A stretch of DNA of 64,000 bases, from positions 1,541,501 to 1,605,500 of the forward strand of contig NZ_AP023360.1 in assembly GCF_018326265.1 (NCBI RefSeq), written 5' to 3'. The stretch is from Catellatospora sp. IY07-71 (GTDB lineage: Bacteria > Actinomycetota > Actinomycetes > Mycobacteriales > Micromonosporaceae). The notes below the pieces were generated by a model, which worked only from the letters and a program-made list of their open reading frames with translations, ran no database searches and was not told the origin of the DNA. The translations under genes and the position numbers were made by a program. Shown here one piece after another: positions 55,535 to 64,000 of this stretch (positions are counted from its first letter, which is position 1; each line of letters starts with the position of its first letter).

Positions 55535-56665
55535 TCAGAGGGTCACGGTGAGGGTGAGGCCGCCGCCGGGGCGGGGGGTGGCGGTGGCGGTGCCGTGGTG
55601 GGCCTGGGCGATGGCGCGGACGATGGACAGGCCCAGGCCGAGGCCGCGGGCCGGGCTCGCGGTCCGCTCGCGGCCCAGGCGGCGGAAGGGCTGGAAGATC
55701 GATTCCATCTCGTACGCCGGCACGACCGGCCCGCTGTTCGTCACCACCAGCCGGGACCGCCCGCCCACCGTGGCCGTCTCCACCCGCAGCCAGCCCTCCT
55801 CGGGCACGTTGTGCCGGACGGCGTTCTCGACCAGGTTCTGCACCAGCCGTTCCAGCAGCACCGGGTCGCCGGTGACCGGTGCCGGATCGAGCAGGCGGGT
55901 CACCGCCGGGCCGCCCGGCGGCAGCGCCTCCAGCACGTACTCGGCGATGTCGGCCAGGTCGACCGGCGTCCGCTCGGTCAGCTCGTTTTCGCTGTCGGCG
56001 AGCGTGAGCAGCCCGTCGATGAGCCGCTCGTGCCGCTCGTTCACCTTCAGCAGCGCCTCGCCGAGCTGCCGGGCGTCGGGGCTCGCGCCGGGGCGGGTGA
56101 CGGCCAGCTCGACCAGGGCCCGGTTCAGCGCCAGCGGTGTACGCAGCTCGTGCGAGGCGTTGGCGACGAAGCGGCGCTGCCCGTCGAAGGAGTGGTCGAG
56201 CCGCCCGACCATCGCGTCGAACGTGTCGGCGAGCTGCTTGACCTCGTCTTGCGGCCCGTCCAGCGCGATGCGCTCGTGCAGGCCCCGGCCGCCCGTGCCG
56301 GCCGCGATGCGCCCGGCGGTGGCGGTGATCCGGTGCAGCGGCTGCAGCGCCCGGCCGGACAGCGCCCAGGCCAGCGCGGTCGCCGCGGCCAGCACCAGGC
56401 CGAGGGCGACCCCGCCCTGCGTGATGATCGTGGTGAGGGTGTCCTGGCGGGACTGCTCGGCCTTCTCCTGGAGCAGCTCCTTGAGCTTGGTGATGTCGCC
56501 GCCGGTCTTGAGCAGGTCGGTCACGGCCATCCGGGTGTCGATCGGCTTGGTGTTGAGCTGCCACTTGACCAGGAAGTAGGTGATGGCCAGCAGGGCCAGC
56601 CCGGCCACGGTGAACAGCACCACGTAGAGCAGGGTCAGCCGGGCACGCAGGGTCAGCCTGTTCAC
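55535..56665 (-). CDS. sensor histidine kinase
   Basis: A 376-residue kinase with two membrane helices (about 8-28 and 74-96), a short extracellular loop rich in Lys/Gln, a HAMP domain, and the phospho-accepting His in VANASHELRTPLALNRALVE near residue 172. The ATPase domain has LVENAVRHNVPEEGW and GLGLGLSIVRAIAQAHHG; the G1 box reads VVTNSGPVV instead of DxGxG, a variant seen in related CutS-type kinases. GTG at 56665 overlaps the regulator stop (GTGA). Probable controller of the divergent exporter operon at 57485. Confidence 0.93.
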   Translation of the reverse strand: MNRLTLRARLTLLYVVLFTVAGLALLAITYFLVKWQLNTKPIDTRMAVTDLLKTGGDITKLKELLQEKAEQSRQDTLTTIITQGGVALGLVLAAATALAWALSGRALQPLHRITATAGRIAAGTGGRGLHERIALDGPQDEVKQLADTFDAMVGRLDHSFDGQRRFVANASHELRTPLALNRALVELAVTRPGASPDARQLGEALLKVNERHERLIDGLLTLADSENELTERTPVDLADIAEYVLEALPPGGPAVTRLLDPAPVTGDPVLLERLVQNLVENAVRHNVPEEGWLRVETATVGGRSRLVVTNSGPVVPAYEMESIFQPFRRLGRERTASPARGLGLGLSIVRAIAQAHHGTATATPRPGGGLTLTVTL

Positions 56666-57318
56666 GGGAGGCGATACCCCACTCCGGCGACGGTCTCGAT
56701 CGGCTGCGGCTCGCCGAGTTTGCGCCGCAGCTTCATCACGGTCACCCGGACCACGTTGGTGAACGGGTCGATGTGCTCGTCCCAGACCCGTTCGAGCAGC
56801 TGCTCGGCGGAGACGACCGTGCCGTCGGCGCGCAGCAGCTCGGCGAGCACGGCGAACTCCTTGCGGGCCAGGCCGAGGTCGCGGCCGTCGCGCTCGGCGG
56901 TGCGGCGGGCGGGGTCGAGCACGATGCCGGCCCGCTGCAGCACGGCCGGGCTCTTCAGCACGGCCCGGCGGGCCAGCGCGTGCACCCGGGCCGCGAGCTC
57001 GACCATCGCGAACGGTTTGGTGAGGTAGTCGTCGGCGCCGAGCGCCAGCCCGGCCACCCGCTCCCGCACCGCGGCCGCGGCCGTCAGCATCAGCACCCGC
57101 GTCTGCGGCAGCGTGTCGGAGATCTCCCGGCACAGCTCGTCCCCGGGCCGCCCCGGCAGGTCACGATCCAGGACCACGACGTCGTACGGATGGACGGCCA
57201 GCCGCTCGTGCGCGGCGTCCCCGTCGTACGCCACGTCCACCGCGAACGCCTCCCGCCGCAGCCACTCCGCGACGGCGTCCGCCAGCACGTCCTCGTCCTC
57301 CACCACCAGCACTCGCAC
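56662..57318 (-). CDS. OmpR-family response regulator
   Basis: A 218-residue regulator. VLVVEDEDVLADAVAEWLRR starts the receiver, the Asp is in DVVVLDRDLPG, and Lys is in DDYLTKPFAMVE. The output domain has LARKEFAVLAELLRADGTVV and VVRVTVMKLRRKLGEPQ. GTG start at 57318. It is cotranscribed with the kinase downstream and faces away from the exporter operon at 57485, so it probably regulates that operon. Confidence 0.93.
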   Translation of the reverse strand: MRVLVVEDEDVLADAVAEWLRREAFAVDVAYDGDAAHERLAVHPYDVVVLDRDLPGRPGDELCREISDTLPQTRVLMLTAAAAVRERVAGLALGADDYLTKPFAMVELAARVHALARRAVLKSPAVLQRAGIVLDPARRTAERDGRDLGLARKEFAVLAELLRADGTVVSAEQLLERVWDEHIDPFTNVVRVTVMKLRRKLGEPQPIETVAGVGYRLP

Positions 57319-57361
57319 GCAGCAATGATGCCCGCCCGCCCGGTAACCGCGGCATAACCAA

Positions 57362-57440
57362 GATCCTCCGACGTGCCAGGCACCTGGGCGTATGCGCGTT
57401 CATGATTCGCCCAGGTGCCTGGCAAGTCGGACGATCATGG
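57362..57440. repeat. palindromic element, family C copy 3
   Basis: GATCCTCCGACGTGCCAGGC and GCCTGGCAAGTCGGACGATC pair around TGGGCGTATGCGCGTTCATG. It sits in the divergent gap between the regulator and the exporter operon, near both promoters. Confidence 0.88.
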
Positions 57441-57484
57441 GGCGGGTTATGCCGGGGATACGCGGCCGTCGGTCTGATGGGGTC

Positions 57485-58009
57485 ATGAGGACGAGAATGT
57501 GGGCCGTCGCGGCCGGGCTGGCGGGAGCGCTGGCGCTGGCGGCGTGCGGTGGGCAGGCGGACGAGGGCGTGGCGACGGCGGGCGGGGCCCGGCCGGACGC
57601 GAGCGCCTCCGCCGTCCCGGAGGACAAGACGGAGCAGGGGCGCCGGTTCGCCGCCTGCATGCGGGAGCACGGCGTGGACATGCCCGACCCGGAGCCGGGT
57701 GAGGCAATGCGTGCCGAGATGAGCAAGCTGCCCAAGGACAAGCTGGCGCCCGCGCTGGAGGCGTGCAAGACCCTGCTGCCCGGCGGCGGTGACGCGCTGC
57801 AACTCGACCCGCAGCAGGTGGAGCAGCTGCGGGCGCTGTCCAAGTGCATGCGGGAGAACGGCGTCGAGGAGTTCCCCGAGCCGGACGACACCGGCAAGCT
57901 GCGCCTGGAGGGCAACCTGGCGGATCTGCGGAGCAGCCCGAAGTTCCAGCAGGCGCTGGAGAAGTGCCGCGACCTGATGCCGGCGTTCAAGGGCGGCGGT
58001 GGCAAGTGA
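57485..58009 (+). CDS. small lipoprotein with two double-Cys motifs, exporter-linked
   Basis: A 174-residue lipoprotein (lipobox ALAACG). Two repeats of a Cys-x(5)-GV motif are visible: [18 protein letters not shown] with [10 protein letters not shown], and [18 protein letters not shown] with [10 protein letters not shown]. The same pattern is in the lipoprotein at 44177. It is the first gene of a four-gene exporter operon and probably its accessory binding component. The next gene starts inside its stop codon (GTGA). Confidence 0.82.
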   Translation: MRTRMWAVAAGLAGALALAACGGQADEGVATAGGARPDASASAVPEDKTEQGRRFAACMREHGVDMPDPEPGEAMRAEMSKLPKDKLAPALEACKTLLPGGGDALQLDPQQVEQLRALSKCMRENGVEEFPEPDDTGKLRLEGNLADLRSSPKFQQALEKCRDLMPAFKGGGGK

Positions 58010-59055
58010 GGGCGCGTTACCTGGTCGGCGGGCTCACCGTGCTGGCCGCCGCCGCGGCGGCCGGGCTGGCTGTGGGCCTGCCGACGTCCTCCGGCGGGGA
58101 CGAGGCGACCGCCTCGGGCCCGGCGCAGACCGCCACGGTGACCCGGCAGGACCTGGCCGACACGGAGACCAAGACCGGCACCCTGGGGTACGGCACCGAG
58201 CACACCGTCGCGGCCCGCGCCTCGGGCACGGTGACCTGGCTGCCGGCCGAGAACGCGCTGGTGAGCCGGGGCAGGCCGCTCTACCGCGTGGACGACCAGC
58301 CGGTGGTGCTGCTGTACGGCGCCATGCCCGCATACCGGCAGCTGCGCAGCGGGGTGGAGGGGCCGGACGTGAAGCAGTTGGAGCAGAACCTCAAGGCCCT
58401 CGGATACGGCGGCTTCACGGTGGACCGCGAGTACACCGGCGCGACCGCCGACGCGGTGCGGCGCTGGCAGGAGGATCTCGGCCTGCCGGAGACAGGCACG
58501 GTCGAGCCGGGCCGGATCGTGTACGCCGCCGGGCAGGTGCGCGTGGACGCGCTCAGCGCCGCGGTCGGCGACCTGGTGCAGCCCGGCACGCCGCTGCTGA
58601 CCCGCACCGGCGTGGACCGGGCGGTCGTGGTCGAGCTGGAGGTCGCCGACGAGCGGCTGGCCGAGGCGGGCGCCGTGGTCGAGGTCGAGCTGCCCGACGG
58701 CAGGCGCGTGCCGGGCAAGGTCAGCACGGTGCAGACGGTCATCGCGCCCGGTGCCAACGGCGCGGACCCGACCACCAGCCTGGAGGTCACCGTGACGCTG
58801 ACCGGCGAGGAGGCGGTGCGCGGGTTCGACCAGGCGGCCGTCGACGTCGGCTTCACCGCGGACACCCGCGAAGGGGTGCTGACCGTGCCGGTCGCCGCGC
58901 TGCTGGCGCTCGCCGAGGGCGGCTACGGCCTGGAGCTGGTGGAGGACGGGCGCACCCGGATCACGGCCGTGGAGACCGGGCTGTTCGCCGCGGGCCGGGT
59001 CGAGGTGAGCGGGGACGGCCTGGCCGAGGGCGCCGTCGTCGGGATGCCGTCGTGA
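58006..59055 (+). CDS. efflux adaptor with embedded peptidoglycan-binding domain
   Basis: A 349-residue membrane-fusion protein. The barrel region begins [19 protein letters not shown]; between residues ~105 and ~165 it carries a peptidoglycan-binding domain ([37 protein letters not shown]), a variation on the usual hairpin of HlyD proteins. The C-terminal membrane-proximal domains follow. GTG overlaps the lipoprotein stop and its own stop overlaps the ATPase start. Anchoring the exporter to the wall is a likely role of the extra domain. Confidence 0.83.
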   Translation: MRARYLVGGLTVLAAAAAAGLAVGLPTSSGGDEATASGPAQTATVTRQDLADTETKTGTLGYGTEHTVAARASGTVTWLPAENALVSRGRPLYRVDDQPVVLLYGAMPAYRQLRSGVEGPDVKQLEQNLKALGYGGFTVDREYTGATADAVRRWQEDLGLPETGTVEPGRIVYAAGQVRVDALSAAVGDLVQPGTPLLTRTGVDRAVVVELEVADERLAEAGAVVEVELPDGRRVPGKVSTVQTVIAPGANGADPTTSLEVTVTLTGEEAVRGFDQAAVDVGFTADTREGVLTVPVAALLALAEGGYGLELVEDGRTRITAVETGLFAAGRVEVSGDGLAEGAVVGMPS

Positions 59056-59729
59056 CGGCGCCGATGGTCGCCCTGCACGGCGTCACGAAGGTGTACGCGG
59101 GCAAGGTCACCGCGCTGGCCGGGGTGAGCCTGCGGATCGAGCGGGGAGAGCTGGCCGCCGTCGTCGGCCCGTCCGGGTCCGGCAAGTCGACCATGCTGCA
59201 CATGATCGGGGCGCTGGACCGGCCGACCGAGGGCCGCGTCGAGATCGACGGGTTCGACCTGGCGGCGCTGTCCGACCGGCAGCTGTCGGCGCTGCGTGGC
59301 AGCCGGATCGGGTTCGTGTTCCAGCAGTTCCACCTGGCCGCGGGCATGTCCTGCGTGGACAACGTCGCCGACGGCCTGCTCTACGCCGGGGTGCCGCTGC
59401 GGGAACGCCGCGGGCGCGCGGTCGCGGCGCTGGAGCGGGTCGGCCTGGCGCACCGGCTGACCCACCGGCCGCACGAGCTGTCCGGCGGCGAGCGGCAGCG
59501 GGTGGCGATCGCCCGCGCGGTGGTGGGCGAGCCGCCGCTGCTGCTGGCCGACGAGCCGACCGGCAACCTCGACTCGCACTCCGGCGCGGTGGTCCTGGAC
59601 CTGCTCCGGGAGCTGCATGCGAGCGGCACGACGCTCGTCGTCATCACCCACGACCGCGAGATCGCCGCCGGCTTCCCGCGCGCCGTCACCATGCGCGACG
59701 GCCGCCTGGCCGCGGAGGTCCCGGCATGA
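59052..59729 (+). CDS. ABC transporter ATPase (MacB/LolD-type)
   Basis: A 225-residue ATPase: Walker [16 protein letters not shown]-loop [12 protein letters not shown], signature [15 protein letters not shown] and Walker [21 protein letters not shown] at 59052 overlaps the adaptor stop; ATG at 59064 is possible. Pairs with the permease that starts four bases before its end. Confidence 0.94.
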   Translation: MTAPMVALHGVTKVYAGKVTALAGVSLRIERGELAAVVGPSGSGKSTMLHMIGALDRPTEGRVEIDGFDLAALSDRQLSALRGSRIGFVFQQFHLAAGMSCVDNVADGLLYAGVPLRERRGRAVAALERVGLAHRLTHRPHELSGGERQRVAIARAVVGEPPLLLADEPTGNLDSHSGAVVLDLLRELHASGTTLVVITHDREIAAGFPRAVTMRDGRLAAEVPA

Positions 59730-60922
59730 CCGCCCCGAGCCCGCCGCGGTTGCGGGTGGGGGATCTGCTGCGGGTCGGGGCGATCGGCTTGCGTACGCGG
59801 CCGACGCGCGCCTTCCTGTCCGCGCTGGGCATCGCGATCGGCATCGCGGCGATGGTGGCCGTGGTCGGGATCTCGGCGTCGTCGCGGGCCGAGCTGGACC
59901 GGACGCTGGACCGGCTGGGCACCAACCTGCTCACCGTCACCCCGGGCAGCAGCCTGTTCGGGCAGGACGCGCAGCTGCCGCTGGACGCGGTCGCGATGAT
60001 CGAGCGGATCGGCCCGGTCACCGACGTGTCCGCGGTGGGCCGCGTCGAGGCGAAGGTGTACCGCACCGACCGGATCCCGAAGGCGGAGAGCGGCAGCCTC
60101 GGCGTGCGCGCCGTCGACCTGGACCTGCCGGCGACGGTCGGCGCGGAGCTGGCCGGCGGGGTGTGGCTCAACGCGGCGACCGGCCGCTACCCGGCGGTGG
60201 TGCTCGGTGCCACCGCGGCCGGCCGGCTCGGTGTTCCCGCGGCCGGCCCCGACCGGCAGGTATGGCTGGGTGGGCAGTGGTTCACCGTGATCGGCGTCCT
60301 GCGGCCGGTGCCGCTGGCCGCCGAGCTGGACACCGCGGCGCTGGTCGGCTGGCCCGCCGCGCAGGCGTACCTCGGCTTCGACGGCCACGCCACCACGGTC
60401 TACACCCGCTCCCGGGAGTCGCAGGTGGAGGCGGTACGCGACGTGCTGGCCGCCACCGCCAACCCCGAGGCGCCGAACGAGGTCAAGGTGTCCCGGCCCT
60501 CCGACGCGCTCGCCGCGCAGCAGGCCACCGACGAGGCGTTCACCGGGCTGCTGCTCGGCCTGGGCGCGGTGGCGCTGCTGGTCGGCGGGGTGGGCGTGGC
60601 CAACACCATGGTCATCTCGGTGCTGGAGCGGCGGGCCGAGATCGGGTTGCGGCGCTCGCTCGGCGCGACCCGGGGGCAGGTGCGCGGGCAGTTCCTGACC
60701 GAGTCGCTGCTGCTGGCTCTGCTCGGCGGGGTGGGCGGAGTGCTGCTGGGCGGGCTGGTGACCGCGGCGTACGCCCTGCTCCAGGGCTGGCCGGGGGTGG
60801 TTCCCGCCTGGGCGACCCTCGGCGGTCTGGGCGCGACGCTGCTCATCGGCGGGGTCGCGGGTCTCTACCCCGCGGTGCGGGCTTCGCGGCTGTCCCCCAC
60901 GGAGGCGCTCGCGACCCCGTGA
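59726..60922 (+). CDS. MacB/FtsX-type permease
   Basis: A 398-residue permease: N-terminal helix in the region [20 protein letters not shown], a large extracytoplasmic domain, and three C-terminal helices with [20 protein letters not shown] and [18 protein letters not shown], the same coupling motif as the permease at 53660. Overlaps the ATPase by four bases (ATGA). The operon (lipoprotein, adaptor, ATPase, permease) mirrors the module at 51751. Confidence 0.94.
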   Translation: MTAPSPPRLRVGDLLRVGAIGLRTRPTRAFLSALGIAIGIAAMVAVVGISASSRAELDRTLDRLGTNLLTVTPGSSLFGQDAQLPLDAVAMIERIGPVTDVSAVGRVEAKVYRTDRIPKAESGSLGVRAVDLDLPATVGAELAGGVWLNAATGRYPAVVLGATAAGRLGVPAAGPDRQVWLGGQWFTVIGVLRPVPLAAELDTAALVGWPAAQAYLGFDGHATTVYTRSRESQVEAVRDVLAATANPEAPNEVKVSRPSDALAAQQATDEAFTGLLLGLGAVALLVGGVGVANTMVISVLERRAEIGLRRSLGATRGQVRGQFLTESLLLALLGGVGGVLLGGLVTAAYALLQGWPGVVPAWATLGGLGATLLIGGVAGLYPAVRASRLSPTEALATP

Positions 60923-60934
60923 CAGCTGCCGCGT

Positions 60935-60996
60935 CCGGCTTTGCTCTGCACCCGAATACGCACCTGTCGCGCATTCGTGTGCAGAGCAAAGTCCGG
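60935..60996. repeat. palindromic element, family E
   Basis: CCGGCTTTGCTCTGCAC and GTGCAGAGCAAAGTCCGG pair around a GAATACGCACCTGTCGCGCA loop. Probably terminates the exporter operon; only one copy was found in this window. Confidence 0.7.
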
Positions 60997-61077
60997 TGGA
61001 CGCTCATGCGTGACGCTGTTGGGAGGGTCTGCCGGAGAGAAACAGGGGCGACCGGTGTCCGGCGCCGTTGTTAGCAT

Positions 61078-61113
61078 CCCGTTCGTCCGGCCGGGACCGG
61101 CCGGACGAACGGG
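61078..61113 (+). promoter_or_regulatory. 17-bp perfect inverted repeat just upstream of a ribosome site
   Basis: Arms CCCGTTCGTCCGGCCGG (61078-61094) and its complement (61097-61113) are separated by only two bases. The right arm runs into GGGGAGG at 61111-61117, the ribosome site of the next gene, so it may be an operator or a leader hairpin that masks part of the ribosome site. Confidence 0.6.
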
Positions 61114-61124
61114 GAGGTTCCAAT

Positions 61125-63197
61125 ATGGTGAGAAAGTGGGGCGCGGCTGCCGTCGCGCTCACCGCGGCGCTGGCCGCGGCCGTCGCCGGGCAGTCGCCCG
61201 CAGCGGCCTACGAATTCAGCTCGGTGCCGGCGGCGAGCTGGTCCTACACCAGCTCCGCGGAGCAGGGGCGGTCCTTCACACCCGCCGACTACGCGCCGGT
61301 CGGGCGCCAGGAGCCCGCGGACGGCACGAAGTTCCGGGCCCGGCTCTACTTCACGATCGATCTGACCGCGTTCGACGGCAAGGTGTTCCACGAGGCCCTG
61401 CTGTTCACACGGGAGCGCACGGCGGCCGACTGCGCCGCGCCGTCGCCGCTGGAGGTGTGGCGCACGGCCGCCGCGACCTCGGCGCCCACCTGGAAGAACC
61501 CGCCCGCCCAGCTGGAGCGGCTCGGCTCGCCGGCCCCGGCCGAGAACTACGCGTGCCCGGGATACCTGCAGCTCGACGTGCTCGACGCGGTCAAGGCCGC
61601 GCAGTCCCGCGGTGACGACACGCTGTCGCTGGAGCTGCGCGTCGCCGAGGGGTCCGAGGGTGCGCAGCGGTTCGGCCGCACGTTCCACCGGCCGAGCCTG
61701 CAGTTCCGGGTGAACGCGCGACCCGGCATCAGCAGTCTGCAGCTGCAGCTGCAGCAGGCGTGCGGCACCCTCGCCGAGCCGGTGCTGGTGCCGCGGCAGA
61801 ACCTGACCCTCACCGCCGTGACCACGGGCGGCGAGCCGAACGAGCTGGTGACGGCGCAGTTCGCGCACTGGCCGGTGGACCGGCCGGAGCAGCGCGCCGA
61901 GGTGCCGGGCGTCGGCTACAGCGGCGACAGCGTCCGGTACGAGCTGACCGCGGGCACCCACCCGCACGGCACGGTGGTCGCCTGGTCGGCACGGTCCTGG
62001 GACGGGCACGACCACTCGGACTGGGCGCAGCCCTGCTACTTCGCCATCGACTCGGCCGCGCCGGCGCAGGCGCCTGTCGTCACGTCGGCGGAGTACCCGG
62101 CCGGCCGCGACTGGCCGGGACACGGCGGTGTGGGCGTGCCGGGCACCTTCACCCTGGACGCCCAGGGCGACCCGGACGTGACCCGTTACAAGGTGTGGGT
62201 GTCCAGCGGCTTCCCCTGGTACGTCGACGCGCCGCAGCCCGGCGCGGCCACGTCCACGGTCTACACGCCGACCGGCCGCGGGCCGAACACGCTGTACGCG
62301 GCGGCGGTCGACAAGGCCGGCAACGTCGGACCCCAGACTGCATACGAGTTCCTGGTGCGGGACACCGCTCCCGGTGTCGAGGTCGAGGTGGCCGGGGTCG
62401 GCCTGCCGAGCGTGCTGCGGCTGTCGCCGACCATCGACGGCGTGACGGAGTACCGCTACCGCATCGGCGACGGTGCCGAGGCCACCGTGGCGGCGGCCGG
62501 CGACGGCAGCGCCGTCACGGACATCGTGTTCCCCGCCGTGGGGACGCACCAGCTGACCGTCTCCAGCTACACGGCGGCGGGCCTGGCCGGGGTGACCAAG
62601 CAGAACGTCAGCGTCACGGACGCGCCGCGGGTCACCTCGTCGGTGTCCGGCCCGTATGGCCACCAGGCCGTCGTCGGCCAGACGATGACCTGGACCTTCA
62701 AGCCGGGCGGCCCGGACGTGGTGGCGTACCAGTACCGGCTGTCCTCGGACACGGAGCTGATCCGGGTCGAGGCGGACGCCACCGGCACGGCCACGCTGGA
62801 CTGGACGCCGACCGAGGGCGGCAGCTGGCAGCCCGCGGTCTGGGCGGTCTACGCGGACGGCAGCCGTTCCGCGACCGTGCAGAACCTGTCCGTCTCGGTC
62901 ACAGACAGCCGTCCGTACGTGGAGTCGCTGATCTACAACCCGTGGGAGCCGGCGGGTGGCGTGGGCGTCTCCTCGCCGTTCTGGATCTGGTCGGACCTGG
63001 TCGACGTCCCCGTCACCGAGTTCGTGGTCAAGCTCAACGACGGCGCGCCGTTCACCCTGTCCACCGAGGGCGGCACCTCGACCTTCGTGGAGCTGGCACC
63101 GGACCGGGCCGGGGAGAACGTGCTGACCGTGCAGGCGCGCTACACCGACGGGACGCTGTCCCCGGCGCGGGAGTGGACGTTCCTGGTCGCGGGCTGA
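61125..63197 (+). CDS. large secreted beta-sandwich protein
   Basis: A 690-residue secreted protein with a signal peptide (ALAAAVAGQSPAAAYE). The first part resembles a DNRLRE-type domain (YFTIDLTAFDGKVFHEALLF, LELRVAEGS), followed by a succession of ~90-residue Ig/FnIII-like sandwiches, each with Trp and Tyr core residues such as YKVWVSSGFPWYVD, YRYRIGDGAEATVA and YQYRLSSDTELIRVE. No catalytic domain seen. Likely a surface or extracellular structural protein. GGGGAGG eight bases upstream fixes the ATG at 61125. Confidence 0.78.
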   Translation: MVRKWGAAAVALTAALAAAVAGQSPAAAYEFSSVPAASWSYTSSAEQGRSFTPADYAPVGRQEPADGTKFRARLYFTIDLTAFDGKVFHEALLFTRERTAADCAAPSPLEVWRTAAATSAPTWKNPPAQLERLGSPAPAENYACPGYLQLDVLDAVKAAQSRGDDTLSLELRVAEGSEGAQRFGRTFHRPSLQFRVNARPGISSLQLQLQQACGTLAEPVLVPRQNLTLTAVTTGGEPNELVTAQFAHWPVDRPEQRAEVPGVGYSGDSVRYELTAGTHPHGTVVAWSARSWDGHDHSDWAQPCYFAIDSAAPAQAPVVTSAEYPAGRDWPGHGGVGVPGTFTLDAQGDPDVTRYKVWVSSGFPWYVDAPQPGAATSTVYTPTGRGPNTLYAAAVDKAGNVGPQTAYEFLVRDTAPGVEVEVAGVGLPSVLRLSPTIDGVTEYRYRIGDGAEATVAAAGDGSAVTDIVFPAVGTHQLTVSSYTAAGLAGVTKQNVSVTDAPRVTSSVSGPYGHQAVVGQTMTWTFKPGGPDVVAYQYRLSSDTELIRVEADATGTATLDWTPTEGGSWQPAVWAVYADGSRSATVQNLSVSVTDSRPYVESLIYNPWEPAGGVGVSSPFWIWSDLVDVPVTEFVVKLNDGAPFTLSTEGGTSTFVELAPDRAGENVLTVQARYTDGTLSPAREWTFLVAG

Positions 63198-63210
63198 CCG
63201 CAGCTGAACG

Positions 63211-63245
63211 GAACGGGCCGGTGGTCGACGACCACCGGCCCGTTC
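63211..63245. terminator. bidirectional terminator hairpin
   Basis: A 15-bp perfect inverted repeat (63211-63225, 63231-63245) between the secreted protein and the convergent DUF885 gene. Confidence 0.8.
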
Positions 63246-63260
63246 GCCGTATGGACCTGC

Positions 63261-64000
63261 TCAGAGGCGGGCGAGCGCCTTGCGCAGCGGGTCGAGACCC
63301 AGCGAGCCGAGGTCGAGCGCGTCGGAGTGGAACCTGCGCAGGTCGAACGCGGCGCCCTGGCGGGCCTTGGCCTCGTCGCGGGCCTGCAGCCAGATCCGCT
63401 CGCCGACCTTGTACGACGGCGCCTGGCCGGGCCAGCCGAGGTAGCGGTTCAGCTCGAAGCGCAGCATCTCGTCGCCCACGCGGCAGTGCGCGCGCAGGAA
63501 CTCCCAGCCCAGCTCGGGCGTCCACCGCTCGCCGGGGTGGAAGCCGAACGGGTTGTCGCGCGGGATCTCCAGCTCCAGGTGCATGCCGATGTCGACGATG
63601 ACCCGGGCGGCCCGGAACGCCTGGCCGTCGAGCATGCCGAGCTTGTCGGCCGGGTCGGCGAGGTAGCCGAGGTCGTCCATGAGCCGCTCGGCGTACAGGG
63701 CCCAGCCCTCGCCGTGGCCGGAGGACCAGCTCAGCAGCCGCTGCCAGCGGTTCAGTTTCTCCGCCTGGTACGCCGCCTGCGCGACCTGCAGGTGGTGGCC
63801 GGGGGCGCCCTCGTGGTAGACCGTGGTCACCTCGCGCCAGGTGGAGAACTCCTCGACGCCCTGCGGCACGGCCCACCACATGCGGCCGGGACGGGTGAAG
63901 TCCTCGCTCGGCCCGGTGTAGTAGATGCCGCCGTCGCTGGTCGGGGCCAGACGGCACTCGATGCGCCGGATCTTCTCGGCGATGTCGAAGTGGGTGCCGT
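63261..64000 (-). CDS. DUF885-family protein, 5' end beyond window
   Basis: The C-terminal 246 codons of a DUF885 protein; the start lies beyond the right edge. Family marks are VYHEGAPGHHLQVAQAAYQ (a metalloprotease-like histidine cluster) and SSGHGEGWALYAERLMDDLG. Relatives may be metal-dependent peptidases, but none is assigned a clear function to my knowledge. Its convergent neighbour ends at the terminator at 63211-63245. Confidence 0.85.
   Translation of the reverse strand, partial: GTHFDIAEKIRRIECRLAPTSDGGIYYTGPSEDFTRPGRMWWAVPQGVEEFSTWREVTTVYHEGAPGHHLQVAQAAYQAEKLNRWQRLLSWSSGHGEGWALYAERLMDDLGYLADPADKLGMLDGQAFRAARVIVDIGMHLELEIPRDNPFGFHPGERWTPELGWEFLRAHCRVGDEMLRFELNRYLGWPGQAPSYKVGERIWLQARDEAKARQGAAFDLRRFHSDALDLGSLGLDPLRKALARL

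Overview
This 64-kb window is a very GC-rich actinobacterial chromosome segment with almost all codons ending in G or C, many GTG starts, and several genes whose start codon lies 6-8 bases after a -10-like hexamer. The gene content (dnaK-grpE-dnaJ-hspR, clpB, pyrE, a DedA protein, fba, a DUF3151 protein, purA) resembles, in rearranged order, the Rv0350-Rv0384 neighbourhood of Mycobacterium tuberculosis. The dispersed palindromes and gene complement suggest Micromonosporaceae; that family-level call is inference. No rRNA, tRNA, CRISPR array, transposase or phage structural gene was seen.

Layout. 1-3 kb: two tandem LCP-family cell-wall ligases (the first cut by the window edge). 3-7 kb: a minus-strand operon for a 2-oxoacid (probably branched-chain) dehydrogenase, E1alpha-E1beta-E2, ending in a translationally coupled flavin-reductase-like protein. 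7-11 kb: a proline-rich membrane protein and a pair of dynamin/YfjP-like GTPases, one unusually short. 11-20 kb: the heat-shock locus, with HAIR-type HspR operators upstream of dnaK (two) and clpB (one). 20-22.3 kb: three tandem paralogous four-helix membrane proteins. 22.4-33 kb: SDR, pyrE, an ArsR regulator, a solute-binding/VWA protein, DedA, a small holin-like membrane protein, fba, a lipoprotein, a LOG-family protein and DUF3151. 33-40 kb: a MinD-like ATPase, a degenerate diacylglycerol-kinase-like protein, purA (with an apparent one-base deletion in this sequence), a gene bracketed by long inverted repeats, and purD. 39.8-44 kb: a fatty-acid gene group (acyl-CoA ligase, acyl-CoA dehydrogenase, SCP2 protein) with a divergent TetR regulator and two matching operator-like sites. 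44-61 kb: three membrane-fusion/MacB-type exporter modules interleaved with two two-component systems and small double-cysteine-motif lipoproteins. 61-64 kb: a large secreted protein and a DUF885 protein cut by the right edge.

The most unusual content is noncoding and structural. At least six families of 50-90 bp palindromic elements are scattered between genes: one pair brackets a predicted nuclease-like gene between purA and purD; another forms a 358-bp nest of inverted repeats; a third occurs three times in the exporter region, once abutting the truncated end of a duplicated gene. These palindromes, the bracketed gene and the purA frameshift most deserve a second look.
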